From Rhodobacter sp. (GTDB taxonomy: Bacteria > Pseudomonadota > Alphaproteobacteria > Rhodobacterales > Rhodobacteraceae), in assembly GCA_020637515.1 (NCBI GenBank), contig JACKKG010000001.1, positions 186,001-250,000 of the forward strand: a stretch of DNA of 64,000 nt, given 5' to 3'. Within the stretch, counting starts at the first letter, position 1. Each line of letters opens with the position of its first letter. The notes below the pieces were generated by a model. That model saw only the letters and a list, made by a program, of their open reading frames with translations. It ran no database searches and was not told where the DNA came from. Shown here in pieces: positions 48,826-57,905 of this stretch. The position numbers and the translations under genes were made by a program.

Positions 48826-50004
48826 ATGAAACTGCTTCTGAGCGCCGCTTTCGCCGCGCTGGCCACCGCCCCCGCGATGGCCGACGAGATCCGCATTGCC
48901 CATATCCACGACATGACCGGCGCGCTCGAGGCCTATGCCGCGCAAAGCCAGACCGGCCTGATGCTGGGGCTGGAATACGCCACCGACGGCACCATGCAGG
49001 TCGATGGCCATGACCTGGTGGTCACCGAATACGACAGCCAGCTGCGTCCCGATCTGGGCCGCGCGCTGCTGGCGCAAGCGTTCGGCGACGACGACGCGGC
49101 GATCGCCGTGGGCCCGACCAGTTCAGGCGTGGCGCTGGCCATGCTGCCTGTGGCCGAGGAATACGAACGCATCCTGCTGGTCGAACCGGCGGTCGCCGAT
49201 TCGATCACCGGCAGCGACTGGAACCGCTACATCTTCCGCACCGGGCGCAACTCCAGCCAGGACGCGATCTCGAACGCGATCGCGCTGGGCAACGAGGGCA
49301 CGGTCGTCGCCACCCTGGCGCAGGATTATGCGTTCGGCCGCGATGGCATCGCCGCCTTCCGCGAGGCCCTGGCCGGAACCCCCGCGCAACTGGTGCACGA
49401 GGAATATGTGCCCACCGACACCACCGATTTCACTGCCGCGGCCGAGCGCATCTTCAATGCCTTGCAAGAGCATGAAGGCGACCGCCGTCTGTTCGTGATC
49501 TGGGCCGGTGGCGGCAACCCGATGGGCCGGATCGAGGCGATGGACCCCGAACGCTTTGGCATCCATCTGGCCACCGGCGGCAACATCCTGCCCGCGCTGG
49601 TCGCCTACAAGGATTTCCCCGGGATGGAGGGGGCGACCTATTACTATTACGACATTCCCCACAACCCGGTGAACGACTGGCTGGTGGAACAGCACATGGC
49701 GCGCTTCGGCACGCCGCCCGACTTTTTCACCGCGGGCGGCATGGCGGCGGGGATCGCCGTGGTCGAGGCGCTGCGCGCCACCGGCGGATCGACCGATACC
49801 GAGGCCCTGATCGCGGCGATGGAAGGGATGCACTTCCAGACCCCCAAAGGCGAGATGTGGTTCCGCCCCGAGGATCACCAGGCGATGCAGTCGATGTATC
49901 ACTTCCGCATCCGCGTCGATCCGAACGTCGAATGGGCGATCCCGGAACTGGTGCGGGAAATCACGCCCGACATGATGGACGTGCCGGTCCGCAACAACCG
50001 CTGA
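48826..50004 (+). CDS. Liv/amide-type ABC transporter substrate-binding protein
   Basis: A 392-residue periplasmic binding protein of the LivK/AmiC-like family (Peripla_BP_6). Signal peptide at residues 1-19, ending in APAMA; the ligand-binding opening IRIAHIHDMTGALEAYAAQ replaces the typical G-x-x-G with an unusual H-I-H-D-M-T-G. Substrates in this family range from branched amino acids to amides, urea and aromatic compounds. It heads the K-G-F-H-M operon; the nitrile hydratase genes downstream make an amide, nitrile or related acid a candidate ligand (inference). Confidence 0.88.
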   Translation: MKLLLSAAFAALATAPAMADEIRIAHIHDMTGALEAYAAQSQTGLMLGLEYATDGTMQVDGHDLVVTEYDSQLRPDLGRALLAQAFGDDDAAIAVGPTSSGVALAMLPVAEEYERILLVEPAVADSITGSDWNRYIFRTGRNSSQDAISNAIALGNEGTVVATLAQDYAFGRDGIAAFREALAGTPAQLVHEEYVPTDTTDFTAAAERIFNALQEHEGDRRLFVIWAGGGNPMGRIEAMDPERFGIHLATGGNILPALVAYKDFPGMEGATYYYYDIPHNPVNDWLVEQHMARFGTPPDFFTAGGMAAGIAVVEALRATGGSTDTEALIAAMEGMHFQTPKGEMWFRPEDHQAMQSMYHFRIRVDPNVEWAIPELVREITPDMMDVPVRNNR

Positions 50005-50088
50005 TCCCTGCATGGACCTTGGGGGCGCCCGGCCTGGGGCGCCCTCTCCCCCCCGTCTGACGTTCCCCGTTCCCGCCCGAGGTGCCCC

Positions 50089-50853
50089 ATGCCGCAACCC
50101 TCGCTGGTCACGCATGACCTGACCGTGCGCTTTGGCGGCCATATCGCCGTCGATGCCGTGTCCTGCGCGTTCACGCCCGGCGAACTGACCGCCATCGTCG
50201 GCCCCAACGGCGCGGGCAAGACCACCTATTTCAACCTGATCTCGGGTCAGATCCGCGCCACGTCGGGCCGCGTCGAGCTGATGGGACAGGACATCACCCG
50301 TCTGCCCGTCTCGGCCCGCACCGAGGCCGGGCTGGGCCGGGCGTTCCAGTTGACCAACCTGTTCCCGCGCCTGACCGTGCTGGAAAACGTCCGCCTTGTG
50401 GTGCAGGCGCGCGCGCGGCGCGGGTTCAACCTGTGGACCATGGCGCAGGGCCACCGCGACCTGATCGAACAGGCCGAACAGGTGCTGGAACGGGTGCGGC
50501 TGACGCATCTGGCAGGGCAGACCGTCGCCGCGCTGTCGCACGGCGATCAGCGCAAGCTCGAGGTCGCGGCGATGATCGCGCTGAAACCCCGGGTCTTCAT
50601 GTTCGACGAGCCCACCGCCGGCATGTCGGTCGAGGAAGCGCCCGTCATCCTGGACCTGATCGCCGGCATCAAGGCCGACCCCGACGCCACCGTGCTGCTG
50701 GTCGAACACAAGATGGACGTGATCCGCAGCCTGGCCGACCGCATCATCGTGCTGCACAACGGCGCGCTGGTCGCCGACGGCGCCCCGGCGCAGGTGATGG
50801 CCTCGGACGTGGTGCAAGTGGCCTATCTGGGCAAGGAACTGACCGATGTCTGA
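50089..50853 (+). CDS. Liv-type ABC transporter ATP-binding protein LivG
   Basis: A 254-residue ABC ATPase. Walker A GPNGAGKTT (about residues 43-51), signature LSHGDQRKLEVAAMI (His-Gly-Asp-Gln is typical of LivG), Walker B VFMFDEPTAGMS. Paired with LivF to drive uptake. Overlaps livF by 8 bases. ATG 50089 follows GAGGTGCCCC. Confidence 0.93.
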   Translation: MPQPSLVTHDLTVRFGGHIAVDAVSCAFTPGELTAIVGPNGAGKTTYFNLISGQIRATSGRVELMGQDITRLPVSARTEAGLGRAFQLTNLFPRLTVLENVRLVVQARARRGFNLWTMAQGHRDLIEQAEQVLERVRLTHLAGQTVAALSHGDQRKLEVAAMIALKPRVFMFDEPTAGMSVEEAPVILDLIAGIKADPDATVLLVEHKMDVIRSLADRIIVLHNGALVADGAPAQVMASDVVQVAYLGKELTDV

Positions 50854-51568
50854 CCCGATCCTGACCCTCAGCGGCGTGCAGACCGACATCGCCCAGTATC
50901 ACATCCTGCACGGCGTCGATCTGGTGGTGCCGCGCGGCGCGGTGACGATGCTGCTGGGGCGCAACGGCGCCGGAAAGACGACGACCCTGCGCACCATCAT
51001 GGGCCTGTGGCAACCCCACGCGGGCGAGATCCTGCTGGACGGCGCGCATATCCACGGCCTGACCCCGGCGCAGATCGCCCGGCGCGGCATCGGTTTCGTT
51101 CCCGAGGACATGGGCATCTTTTCCGACCTGACGGTCGAGGAAAACATCCGCCTGGCGGCGCTGTCGGGCCAGCCGATCCCTGAGCGTCTGGAGTGGATCT
51201 TTGCCGCCTTTCCCGCGCTCAGGACGTTCTGGCATTCGCCCGCCGGCACGCTCTCGGGCGGGCAGAAACAGATGCTGGCCGTCGCCCGCGCCGTGGTCGA
51301 GGACCGCGAACTCTACCTGATCGACGAACCGTCCAAGGGGCTGGCGCCGGCCATCGTCGCGACCCTGGCGCGGGCCCTCAAGGACCTGAAGGAACGCGGT
51401 GCCTCGATCCTGATGGTCGAACAGAACTTTTCCCTGGCGCGCGCGCTGGGCGATCACGTCGCGGTCATGGATGACGGACGCATCACCTGGACCGGCGCCA
51501 TGGCGGACCTGGCCGGCGACACCACCCTGCAAGAACGCCTGATGGGCCTGAAGATGGAAAGCGCATGA
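50846..51568 (+). CDS. Liv-type ABC transporter ATP-binding protein LivF
   Basis: A 240-residue ABC ATPase. Walker A GRNGAGKTT (about residues 37-45), the LivF-type segment IARRGIGFVPEDMGIFSDLT (about 77-96), signature LSGGQKQMLAVARAV and Walker B LYLIDEPSKGLAP. It overlaps livG by 8 bases and livH by four (ATGA). Confidence 0.93.
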   Translation: MSDPILTLSGVQTDIAQYHILHGVDLVVPRGAVTMLLGRNGAGKTTTLRTIMGLWQPHAGEILLDGAHIHGLTPAQIARRGIGFVPEDMGIFSDLTVEENIRLAALSGQPIPERLEWIFAAFPALRTFWHSPAGTLSGGQKQMLAVARAVVEDRELYLIDEPSKGLAPAIVATLARALKDLKERGASILMVEQNFSLARALGDHVAVMDDGRITWTGAMADLAGDTTLQERLMGLKMESA

Positions 51569-52599
51569 GCAACACGGCCCCCTCGCACGCCCCCACGATC
51601 ACCCGCCTGCCCCTGGCCGAGCGGCTGAAACCCTGGTTGCCGCTGCTGCTGGTGCCGGTGCTAATCGTGCTGGGGTTCCTGGCGATCCCGGCGACCTCGT
51701 CGTGGTTGACGCTGACGGTGTCCGGGCTGGCGATGGGAATGATGATCTTCGTCATCGCCTCGGGGATGACGCTGGTGTTCGGGCTGATGGATGTCATCAA
51801 TTTCGGCCACGGCGCGTTCATCTCGTTCGGGGCGTTCATCGGCACCTCGGTACTGCTGGCGCTGGGCACGATGACCGGGGCGCCGTCCTTGCTGCTGAAC
51901 CTGCTGGCGGTCGCCGGCGCGGTGCTGGCGGCGATGATCGTCACCGGCGGCATCGGCTGGGCATTCGAGCGGGCGATCGTGCGGCCGGTCTATGGCAGCC
52001 CCCTGAAACAGATCCTGGTGACGATGGGCGGGCTGATCGTGGCCGAGCAGCTGATCTATGTGATCTGGGGCGGCCACGAGATCGTCATCGCCCGCCCCGA
52101 AACGCTGAAAGGCGCCTTTACCTTTGCCGGTGCCGCGCTGGAAAAATACCGCGTGCTGGCCGTGGCGGTCGGGCTGGCGGTGTTCACGGCCCTGAGGCTG
52201 GTGCTCAGGCGCACCAAGCTGGGGCTGATCGTGCGCGCCGGTGTCGATAACCCCGAAATGGTTCAGGCGCTGGGCTACAACATCACCCGCGTCTTCGTCG
52301 GCGTGTTCGTCGCCGGGTCGGCGCTGGCCGGGCTGGGCGGCGTCATGTGGGCGCTTTATCAAGAGGTCATCACCGCGCCGATGGGCAACGAGATCATGAT
52401 CCTGGTGTTCATCGTCGTCATCATCGGCGGGCTGGGATCGGTCGAGGGCTGCTTCATCGGCGCGCTGACCGTCGGGCTGGTGCAGAACTACGCGGCTTTT
52501 CTGGAACCCAAGCTGGCGCTGATCTCGAACATCGCGCTGATGGTGGCGATCCTGATGTGGCGGCCGATGGGGATGGTGCCGGTGGTCAAGGCGAAATGA
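51565..52599 (+). CDS. Liv-type ABC transporter permease LivH
   Basis: A 344-residue inner-membrane permease with about eight helices, of the branched-chain amino-acid type. Conserved: GMTLVFGLMDVINFGHGAF (about residues 67-85), and the cytosolic loop RAGVDNPEMVQALGYNITRV that contacts the ATPases, followed by GLGGVMWALYQ. The N-terminal 30 residues are a polar extension. Overlaps livF by four bases; 79 bases before livM. Confidence 0.92.
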   Translation: MSNTAPSHAPTITRLPLAERLKPWLPLLLVPVLIVLGFLAIPATSSWLTLTVSGLAMGMMIFVIASGMTLVFGLMDVINFGHGAFISFGAFIGTSVLLALGTMTGAPSLLLNLLAVAGAVLAAMIVTGGIGWAFERAIVRPVYGSPLKQILVTMGGLIVAEQLIYVIWGGHEIVIARPETLKGAFTFAGAALEKYRVLAVAVGLAVFTALRLVLRRTKLGLIVRAGVDNPEMVQALGYNITRVFVGVFVAGSALAGLGGVMWALYQEVITAPMGNEIMILVFIVVIIGGLGSVEGCFIGALTVGLVQNYAAFLEPKLALISNIALMVAILMWRPMGMVPVVKAK

Positions 52600-52678
52600 T
52601 CCGCGCGCCCCGTTTCCGACCCGCCCTCGGCCCCGCCCGCCACGACGCGCCCCACCCCTGCCCCGAAGGAGCCCGATC

Positions 52679-53728
52679 ATGATGCGACTGCTTTCGGGCG
52701 ATGCCCCCCGTAGCCGCCTGCTGGCCCTGCTGCTGGCATTGATCCTGCTGGCACTGGCCTTTGCGCCCTTCCTTTTTCCCGGCTCGCGCAGTCTGGAAAC
52801 GGCCGCGCGCATCTGCGTGGTGATCGTGCTGGTCGCCAGCTATGACCTGTTGCTGGGCTATGGTGGCATCGTCAGCTTCGCGCATACCATGTTTTTCGGC
52901 ATGGGTGCCTATGGCGTCGCCATCGCCAGCGACCGGCTGGGCACGGGCTATGCCAGCCTGGCGCTGGGCGCGCTGGCCGGTCTGGTCGTCGCCGGTCTGG
53001 TGGCGCTGCTGGTGGCGCTGCTGTCCTTGCGGGTGCGCGCGATCTTCTTTGCGATGATCACGCTGGCGATCGCCTCGGCAGTGGCGGTGCTGGTCAGCCA
53101 GTTGTCGGCCTATACCGGCGGCGAGGACGGCATGAACCTGCGCATCCCGCGCGAATTGACCCCGGCGTTCCGCCTGGGCGAGGTGTTCGGCACCCGCATC
53201 ACCGGCAAGATCCTGAACTATTACCTGGTGTTCGCAGGCTGTCTGGTGCTGTTCCTGGGGATGCTGCGGATTGTCAATTCGCCCTTTGGCCGGGTCCTGC
53301 TGGCGATCCGCGAGAACGCCTTTCGCGCCGAGGCCATCGGCTACCGCGTCGTGGTCTACCGCGCCGTCGCCACCTGCCTGTCGGCCATGATCGCGGCGCT
53401 GGCCGGGTCGCTGTTCGCGATCTGGCTGCGCTATGTCGGCCCCTCGACCACGCTGGGGATGGAGCTGATGATGGACATCCTGCTGATCGTGGTGATCGGC
53501 GGCATGGGCACGATGTATGGCGCGGTCGTGGGCACGGCGATCTTCGTGCTGGCGCAGAATTACCTCAAGGAACTGATGGGTGGGCTGTCCGAGGCCACCG
53601 CGTCGCTGCCGCTGATCCCCGACCTTCTCAGCCCCGACCGCTGGCTGTTGTGGTTGGGGGTGCTGTTCATCCTGTCGGTCTATTTCTTCCCCACGGGCAT
53701 CGTCGGTCGCCTGCGGGGCACCCGGTGA
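52679..53728 (+). CDS. Liv-type ABC transporter permease LivM
   Basis: A 349-residue permease with about nine helices. Conserved LivM features: SYDLLLGYGGIVSFAHTMFF (about residues 54-73), the coupling loop RENAFRAEAIGYRVVVYR (about 211-228) and VVIGGMGTMYGAVVG. A second ATG directly follows the first. It completes the transporter; the next gene overlaps by four bases (GTGA). Confidence 0.92.
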   Translation: MMRLLSGDAPRSRLLALLLALILLALAFAPFLFPGSRSLETAARICVVIVLVASYDLLLGYGGIVSFAHTMFFGMGAYGVAIASDRLGTGYASLALGALAGLVVAGLVALLVALLSLRVRAIFFAMITLAIASAVAVLVSQLSAYTGGEDGMNLRIPRELTPAFRLGEVFGTRITGKILNYYLVFAGCLVLFLGMLRIVNSPFGRVLLAIRENAFRAEAIGYRVVVYRAVATCLSAMIAALAGSLFAIWLRYVGPSTTLGMELMMDILLIVVIGGMGTMYGAVVGTAIFVLAQNYLKELMGGLSEATASLPLIPDLLSPDRWLLWLGVLFILSVYFFPTGIVGRLRGTR

Positions 53729-54498
53729 CGATCCGCCTGCACCGCTGGGGCGCGGGCCCACCGGTGATCTTCCTGCACGGCTGGACGATGACCGGGGCGA
53801 TCTGGGCACCGGTCGCGCAGCGCCTGGACGCCGCCAGCCTGGCACCCGACCTGCCCGGGCATGGCGGCACGCGCGGTCCCGCGCCCTCGGTCGCGGGCGG
53901 CGTGGCGCTGCTGGCGGACCTGATCGCACAAGAAGGGATCGCCGGGGCCACCCTGGTGGGCTGGTCGCTGGGCGCGCTGATCGGCTGGCGCTACCTGGCC
54001 GAGGGCGGAACCGGGGTCGCCCGCATGATGTCGCTGGACATGTCGCCCCGCCCGCTGCCCGCGCCGGGCTGGAACCACGCCATGCGCGGCCAGAGCGCCG
54101 AAAAGGCCGCGCGCGGCGGCGCACGCTTTCGCGCCGACTGGGCCGGCGCGGCGCGCGCCATCGCCCAGGGCATGTTCGCCGACCCCGACGGCTGCGCCGC
54201 GCTGTCGGCGGCCGAGGCCGAACGGCGGATCCGCGCGCAGGACCCCGTGGCCATGGCCGCCTTCTGGGATTCGCTGACGCGCGAGGACCTGCGCGCCGCG
54301 ATCCCCGAGCTGACGGTGCCGGTGCTGGCGGTCCACGGCGCCCAAAGCCGCGTCTATCCTCCGACGACCGCCGGCTGGATCGCCGCCGCCGCCCGGCACG
54401 GGCAGGCGCGGGTGCTGCAAGGATGCGGACACGCGCCGCACCTTGAGGACCCCGCCGCGGTTGCCGCATTGCTCACCGCCTTCATCGCCGACACCTGA
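53725..54498 (+). CDS. Alpha/beta hydrolase
   Basis: A 257-residue alpha/beta hydrolase. Oxyanion segment FLHGWTMTGAIW (about residues 16-27), nucleophile elbow GWSLG (about 82-86), an acidic residue in AVHGAQSRVYPP is less clear, and catalytic His in GCGHAPHLEDP. The style resembles BioH/carboxylesterase or ring-fission hydrolases; the substrate is unknown. GTG 53725 couples it to livM, so it probably acts on the imported compound. Confidence 0.84.
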   Translation: MTIRLHRWGAGPPVIFLHGWTMTGAIWAPVAQRLDAASLAPDLPGHGGTRGPAPSVAGGVALLADLIAQEGIAGATLVGWSLGALIGWRYLAEGGTGVARMMSLDMSPRPLPAPGWNHAMRGQSAEKAARGGARFRADWAGAARAIAQGMFADPDGCAALSAAEAERRIRAQDPVAMAAFWDSLTREDLRAAIPELTVPVLAVHGAQSRVYPPTTAGWIAAAARHGQARVLQGCGHAPHLEDPAAVAALLTAFIADT

Positions 54499-54512
54499 GC
54501 GGGGGCGCGAAA

Positions 54513-54532
54513 GGGGGCCAGCCCCCCTCTTT
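54513..54532 (+). terminator. Rho-independent terminator after the Liv operon
   Basis: GGGGGC (54513-54518), CA, GCCCCC (54521-54526), followed by CTCTTT. It lies 14 bases after the alpha/beta hydrolase stop. The flanking A/T bases can extend the stem (AAAGGGGGC ... GCCCCCCTCTTT) imperfectly. Confidence 0.65.
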
Positions 54533-54546
54533 GCTACGCAAATTCA

Positions 54547-54575
54547 CCCCCCGGGATATTTCCGGCACAAAGAAG
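54547..54575 (+). repeat. Rhodobacterales-type intergenic motif, copy 2
   Basis: CCCCCCGGGATATTTCCGG followed by CACAAAGAAG; 22 of about 29 positions agree with the copy at 19281. As there, it lies directly downstream of a GC-rich hairpin. Here it is not joined to a start codon; the HAD gene begins 52 bases later. Confidence 0.7.
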
Positions 54576-54626
54576 GGGCGTTAACCTGTGCTGAACCATG
54601 ATGCGCCAGCGCGAGGGAGGACTGCG

Positions 54627-55310
54627 ATGATCGAGGCCTGTGTGTTCGATGCCTATGGCACGTTGTTCGACGTGGGGGCGGCGGCGCGGCGCGCGGCGGC
54701 CGAACCCGGCGCCGAAAGCTGGGCCGCGCGCTGGCCACGGATCGCCGCCGACTGGCGCCGCAAGCAGCTGGAATATTCCTGGCTGCGCGCGATCCAGGGG
54801 GCGCATTGCGATTTCTGGCAGGTGACGCAGGACGGGCTGGACTGGGCGCTTGAGGCCGCCGGGCTGGACGATCCGGCGCTGCGCGCGCGGTTGCTGGCGC
54901 TTTACTGGGCGCTTGAGGCCTTTCCCGAGGTGCCCGCCATGCTGTCCGCCCTGGCCGCAAGGGGCCAGCGCCGGGCGATCCTGTCCAATGGCTCGCCCGG
55001 GATGCTGGAGGGCGCGGTGCGCTCGGCCGGATTGTCCGGCCAGTTCGAAGCTCTGCTGTCGGTCGAAAGCGTGGGTGTGTTCAAACCCGCGCGCGCGGTC
55101 TACGACCTGGTGGCCGCGACGCTGGACCTGCCGCCCGGGCGGGTGCTGTTCGTCTCGTCGAACGGCTGGGACGCGGCGGCGGCGGCGGCCTATGGCTTTG
55201 TCACGGCCTGGGTGAACCGCGACGGCGCCCCGATGGACCGGCTGCCGGGGCGGCCCGCGCATGTGCTGCGCGACCTCGGTGCGCTGCCCGATCTGGTCGC
55301 CGGCCTTTAA
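54627..55310 (+). CDS. HAD hydrolase, haloacid dehalogenase type II
   Basis: A 227-residue HAD-superfamily protein. Motif I is FDAYGTLFDV (nucleophile Asp at residue 8; D-A-Y-G-T-L is the L-2-haloacid dehalogenase form), motif II LSNGSPGML (about residues 111-119), the Lys in VFKPARAVY, and motif III SSNGWDAAAAAAYG. The S-S-N-x-W-D is also typical of type II dehalogenases, which hydrolyse L-2-haloacids to D-2-hydroxyacids. ATG 54627 follows GGGAGGA. Confidence 0.87.
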   Translation: MIEACVFDAYGTLFDVGAAARRAAAEPGAESWAARWPRIAADWRRKQLEYSWLRAIQGAHCDFWQVTQDGLDWALEAAGLDDPALRARLLALYWALEAFPEVPAMLSALAARGQRRAILSNGSPGMLEGAVRSAGLSGQFEALLSVESVGVFKPARAVYDLVAATLDLPPGRVLFVSSNGWDAAAAAAYGFVTAWVNRDGAPMDRLPGRPAHVLRDLGALPDLVAGL

Positions 55311-55360
55311 CCTGCGAAATTGCACTGGCGGCACCTGGGGCGGCGCCCTAGTCTGCACCG

Positions 55361-56584
55361 ATGACCGCGATTCTCGACAGCCGCTATTCCTGGACCCGCC
55401 TCGCCCTCTCGCTGGGTATCGCCACCGTCGGCAACGTCGGCATGTGGTCGGTCATTGCGCTGATGCCCTCGATCCAGGCCACCTTTGGCGGCGGCCGGGG
55501 CGAGGCGTCGATCCCCTATACGCTGACCATGGCGGGGTTCGCGCTGGGCAATCTGGTGATGGGCCGGGCGGTGGACCGCTGGGGCGTCAGCCGCGCCCTG
55601 ACCGGCGCCGCGCTGCTGTCGGCGCTGGGCTATTGCCTGGCCGCGATCAGCCCGACGATCTGGCTGCTGTCGCTGGCGCAACTGCTGATCGGGCTGGGCA
55701 CGGCGGTGTTCTTCGGTCCGCTGCTGGCCGACATCTCGTTGTGGTTTCGCCGCCGCCGGGGAATCGCCGTGGCCATCGCCGCCAGCGGCAACTATCTGGC
55801 GGGGGCGATCTGGCCGGTGGCGCTGTCCGGGGTCTTGCAGACCCAGGGCTGGCGCGGCGTCTGCTGGGTGCTGGCGGCGCTGGTCCCCGTGGTGGTCATC
55901 CCCGCCGCACAACTGCTGCGCCGCCGGGTGCCCGAGGAAAGCCTGACCGCCGCGGCGCAGGCCACCGGACTGACGCCGCGCCGGGTGCCCTTTGCGCCGA
56001 CCACGATGATGTGGATGCTGGGCCTGGCCGGCATCGGCTGCTGCGTCGCCATGTCGATGCCGCAGGTGCATCTGGTCGCCTTTTGCGTGGACCTGGGCTA
56101 TGGCCCCGTGGTCGGCTCGCAGATGCTGAGCGTGATGCTGATGGGTGGCGTCGCCTCGCGGCTGGTGTCGGGGCTGATCACCGACCGGCTGGGGGGCATT
56201 CCCACGCTGCTGATCGGCTCGGTCGGGCAGATGATCGGGCTGATCCTGTATCTGCCGTCGGACGGGATGACCTCGCTTTACGTCGTCAGCCTGATCTTCG
56301 GGCTGAGCCAGGGCGGGATCGTCCCCGCCTATGCCATCATCGTGCGCGAGACGATGCCCCCGCGCGAGGCCGGCACCCGCACCGGCTTCGTCATCATGGC
56401 GACGATCCTGGGCATGGCGCTGGGCGGCTGGATGTCGGGCTGGATCTATGACGTGACCGGCAGCTACGCGATGGCCTTTGTCAACGGGATCGGCTGGAAT
56501 CTGATGAACATCGCGGTCATGGCGGTGATCTTGCTGCGCAGCCGCCCCGGGCGCGGCACGGGCGGATTGGCGGCGACGGCCTGA
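55361..56584 (+). CDS. MFS transporter
   Basis: A 407-residue major facilitator with 12 helices. The loop 2-3 motif reads GRAVDRWGVSRALTG (about residues 68-82), and the SLWFRRRRGIAVAIAASG segment in the first half is typical of the monocarboxylate/oxalate-formate antiporter-like subgroup. It probably moves an organic acid. ATG 55361 (codon after CACCG) lacks a strong ribosome site. Lies between the HAD and nitrile hydratase genes on the same strand. Confidence 0.88.
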   Translation: MTAILDSRYSWTRLALSLGIATVGNVGMWSVIALMPSIQATFGGGRGEASIPYTLTMAGFALGNLVMGRAVDRWGVSRALTGAALLSALGYCLAAISPTIWLLSLAQLLIGLGTAVFFGPLLADISLWFRRRRGIAVAIAASGNYLAGAIWPVALSGVLQTQGWRGVCWVLAALVPVVVIPAAQLLRRRVPEESLTAAAQATGLTPRRVPFAPTTMMWMLGLAGIGCCVAMSMPQVHLVAFCVDLGYGPVVGSQMLSVMLMGGVASRLVSGLITDRLGGIPTLLIGSVGQMIGLILYLPSDGMTSLYVVSLIFGLSQGGIVPAYAIIVRETMPPREAGTRTGFVIMATILGMALGGWMSGWIYDVTGSYAMAFVNGIGWNLMNIAVMAVILLRSRPGRGTGGLAATA

Positions 56585-56643
56585 CGGCGCGGGCTTGCAC
56601 GCGCGCGGGAATGTCCTAGCATGGCGGCTCGAAAGGACCCGCC

Positions 56644-57252
56644 ATGCCGCACGATCACCCGCACCATGACAATCACCTCGACCCGATGGATGCCCGCGTG
56701 CGGGCGCTGGAAACGATCCTGACCCGCAAGGGGCTGGTCGATCCGGCCGCGATCGACGCGATCATCGACACCTATGCGCACAAGGTCGGGCCGCAGAACG
56801 GCGCCGCGGTCGTCGCGCGGGCCTGGACCGATCCCGCCTTTGCCGGCTGGCTGGCCGAGGACGCGACGGCGGCGGTTGCGTCGATGGGGTTCACAGGGCG
56901 GCAGGGCGAACACGTCCAGGCGGTCTTCAACACCCCGCAGACCCATAACGTCATCGTCTGCACGCTGTGCTCGTGCTATCCATGGACGCTGCTGGGCCTG
57001 CCCCCGGTGTGGTACAAATCCCCCGCCTATCGCTCGCGCGTGGTGATCGAACCGCGCGCGGTGCTGGCGGAATTCGGGCTGTCCTTGCCGGCGGATCAGC
57101 AGGTGCGGGTCTGGGATTCCACGGCGGAACTGCGCTATCTGGTCGTCCCGATGCGCCCCTCGGGAACCGAGGGTTGGCCGGCCGACCGCCTGGCCGCGCT
57201 GGTCACGCGCGAAAGCATGGTCGGCACGGGAATCGTCGAGGCACCACAATGA
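56644..57252 (+). CDS. nthA: Nitrile hydratase subunit alpha, cobalt type
   Basis: A 202-residue alpha subunit. Nitrile hydratase adds water to nitriles to give amides. The metal claw V105-C106-T107-L108-C109-S110-C111 is seen; Thr at the second position marks the cobalt form (iron forms have Ser). The two outer features, a helical N-terminus with an unusual His/Asp-rich start (MPHDHPHHDNHLD), and the Y-K-S-P-x-Y-R-x-R segment, are standard. Overlaps nthB by four bases. Confidence 0.95.
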   Translation: MPHDHPHHDNHLDPMDARVRALETILTRKGLVDPAAIDAIIDTYAHKVGPQNGAAVVARAWTDPAFAGWLAEDATAAVASMGFTGRQGEHVQAVFNTPQTHNVIVCTLCSCYPWTLLGLPPVWYKSPAYRSRVVIEPRAVLAEFGLSLPADQQVRVWDSTAELRYLVVPMRPSGTEGWPADRLAALVTRESMVGTGIVEAPQ

Positions 57253-57905
57253 ACGGGCCCCAGGACCTGGGCGGGCAGATGGGCTTTGGCCCCGTCGCGC
57301 CCGAGGACAACGAACCGCTGTTTCACGCCCCTTGGGAAGAACGCGCGCTGGGCATCACGCTGTGCGCGGGCGCCCTGGGGCGCTGGTCGCTGGACGAAAG
57401 CCGCCACGCGCGCGAAAGCTTGCCGCCGGCGGTCTATTATTCGGCCAGCTATTACGAGATCTGGACCCGCGCGCTGGAGGTGCTGCTGTTGCGCCACGGG
57501 ATGGTGTCGGACCGCGAACTGTCGTCCGGAGAGGCCGCCGAACAGCCCGCCGACCCACGCCGCCTGTCGCCGCAGGCGGTGCCCGCGGCGCTGGCCCGGG
57601 GCACGCCCTGCGACCGGCCGCTGGACAGCGCGCCGCGCTTTGCCGCCGGGCAGCGGGTGCGCGCGAAGAACGCGCATCCCCGCACCCACACGCGCCTGCC
57701 CCGCTATCTGGCCGGCCACAGCGGGGTGATCGAATCGGTGCATGGCGGCTTTGTCTTGCCCGATACCAACGCCCACGGCCTGGGCGAACAGCCGCAGCGA
57801 CTCTATACCGTCGTGTTCGACGGGCACGAGGTCTGGGGCGCAGATGGCGAACCCGGCCTGACGATCAGCGCCGATCTGTGGGAGGGCTATCTTGAGCACG
57901 CCTGA
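57249..57905 (+). CDS. nthB: Nitrile hydratase subunit beta
   Basis: A 218-residue beta subunit. It opens MNGPQDLGGQMGFGPV, the conserved N-terminus that packs on alpha, and ends in the SH3-like barrel with RFAAGQRVRAKNAHPRTHTR (about residues 128-147) and the Y-T-V-V-F-D-G-H-E-V-W-G strand pair. No metal ligands, as expected. Start ATG 57249 overlaps nthA; the accessory gene starts inside its 3' end. Confidence 0.94.
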   Translation: MNGPQDLGGQMGFGPVAPEDNEPLFHAPWEERALGITLCAGALGRWSLDESRHARESLPPAVYYSASYYEIWTRALEVLLLRHGMVSDRELSSGEAAEQPADPRRLSPQAVPAALARGTPCDRPLDSAPRFAAGQRVRAKNAHPRTHTRLPRYLAGHSGVIESVHGGFVLPDTNAHGLGEQPQRLYTVVFDGHEVWGADGEPGLTISADLWEGYLEHA

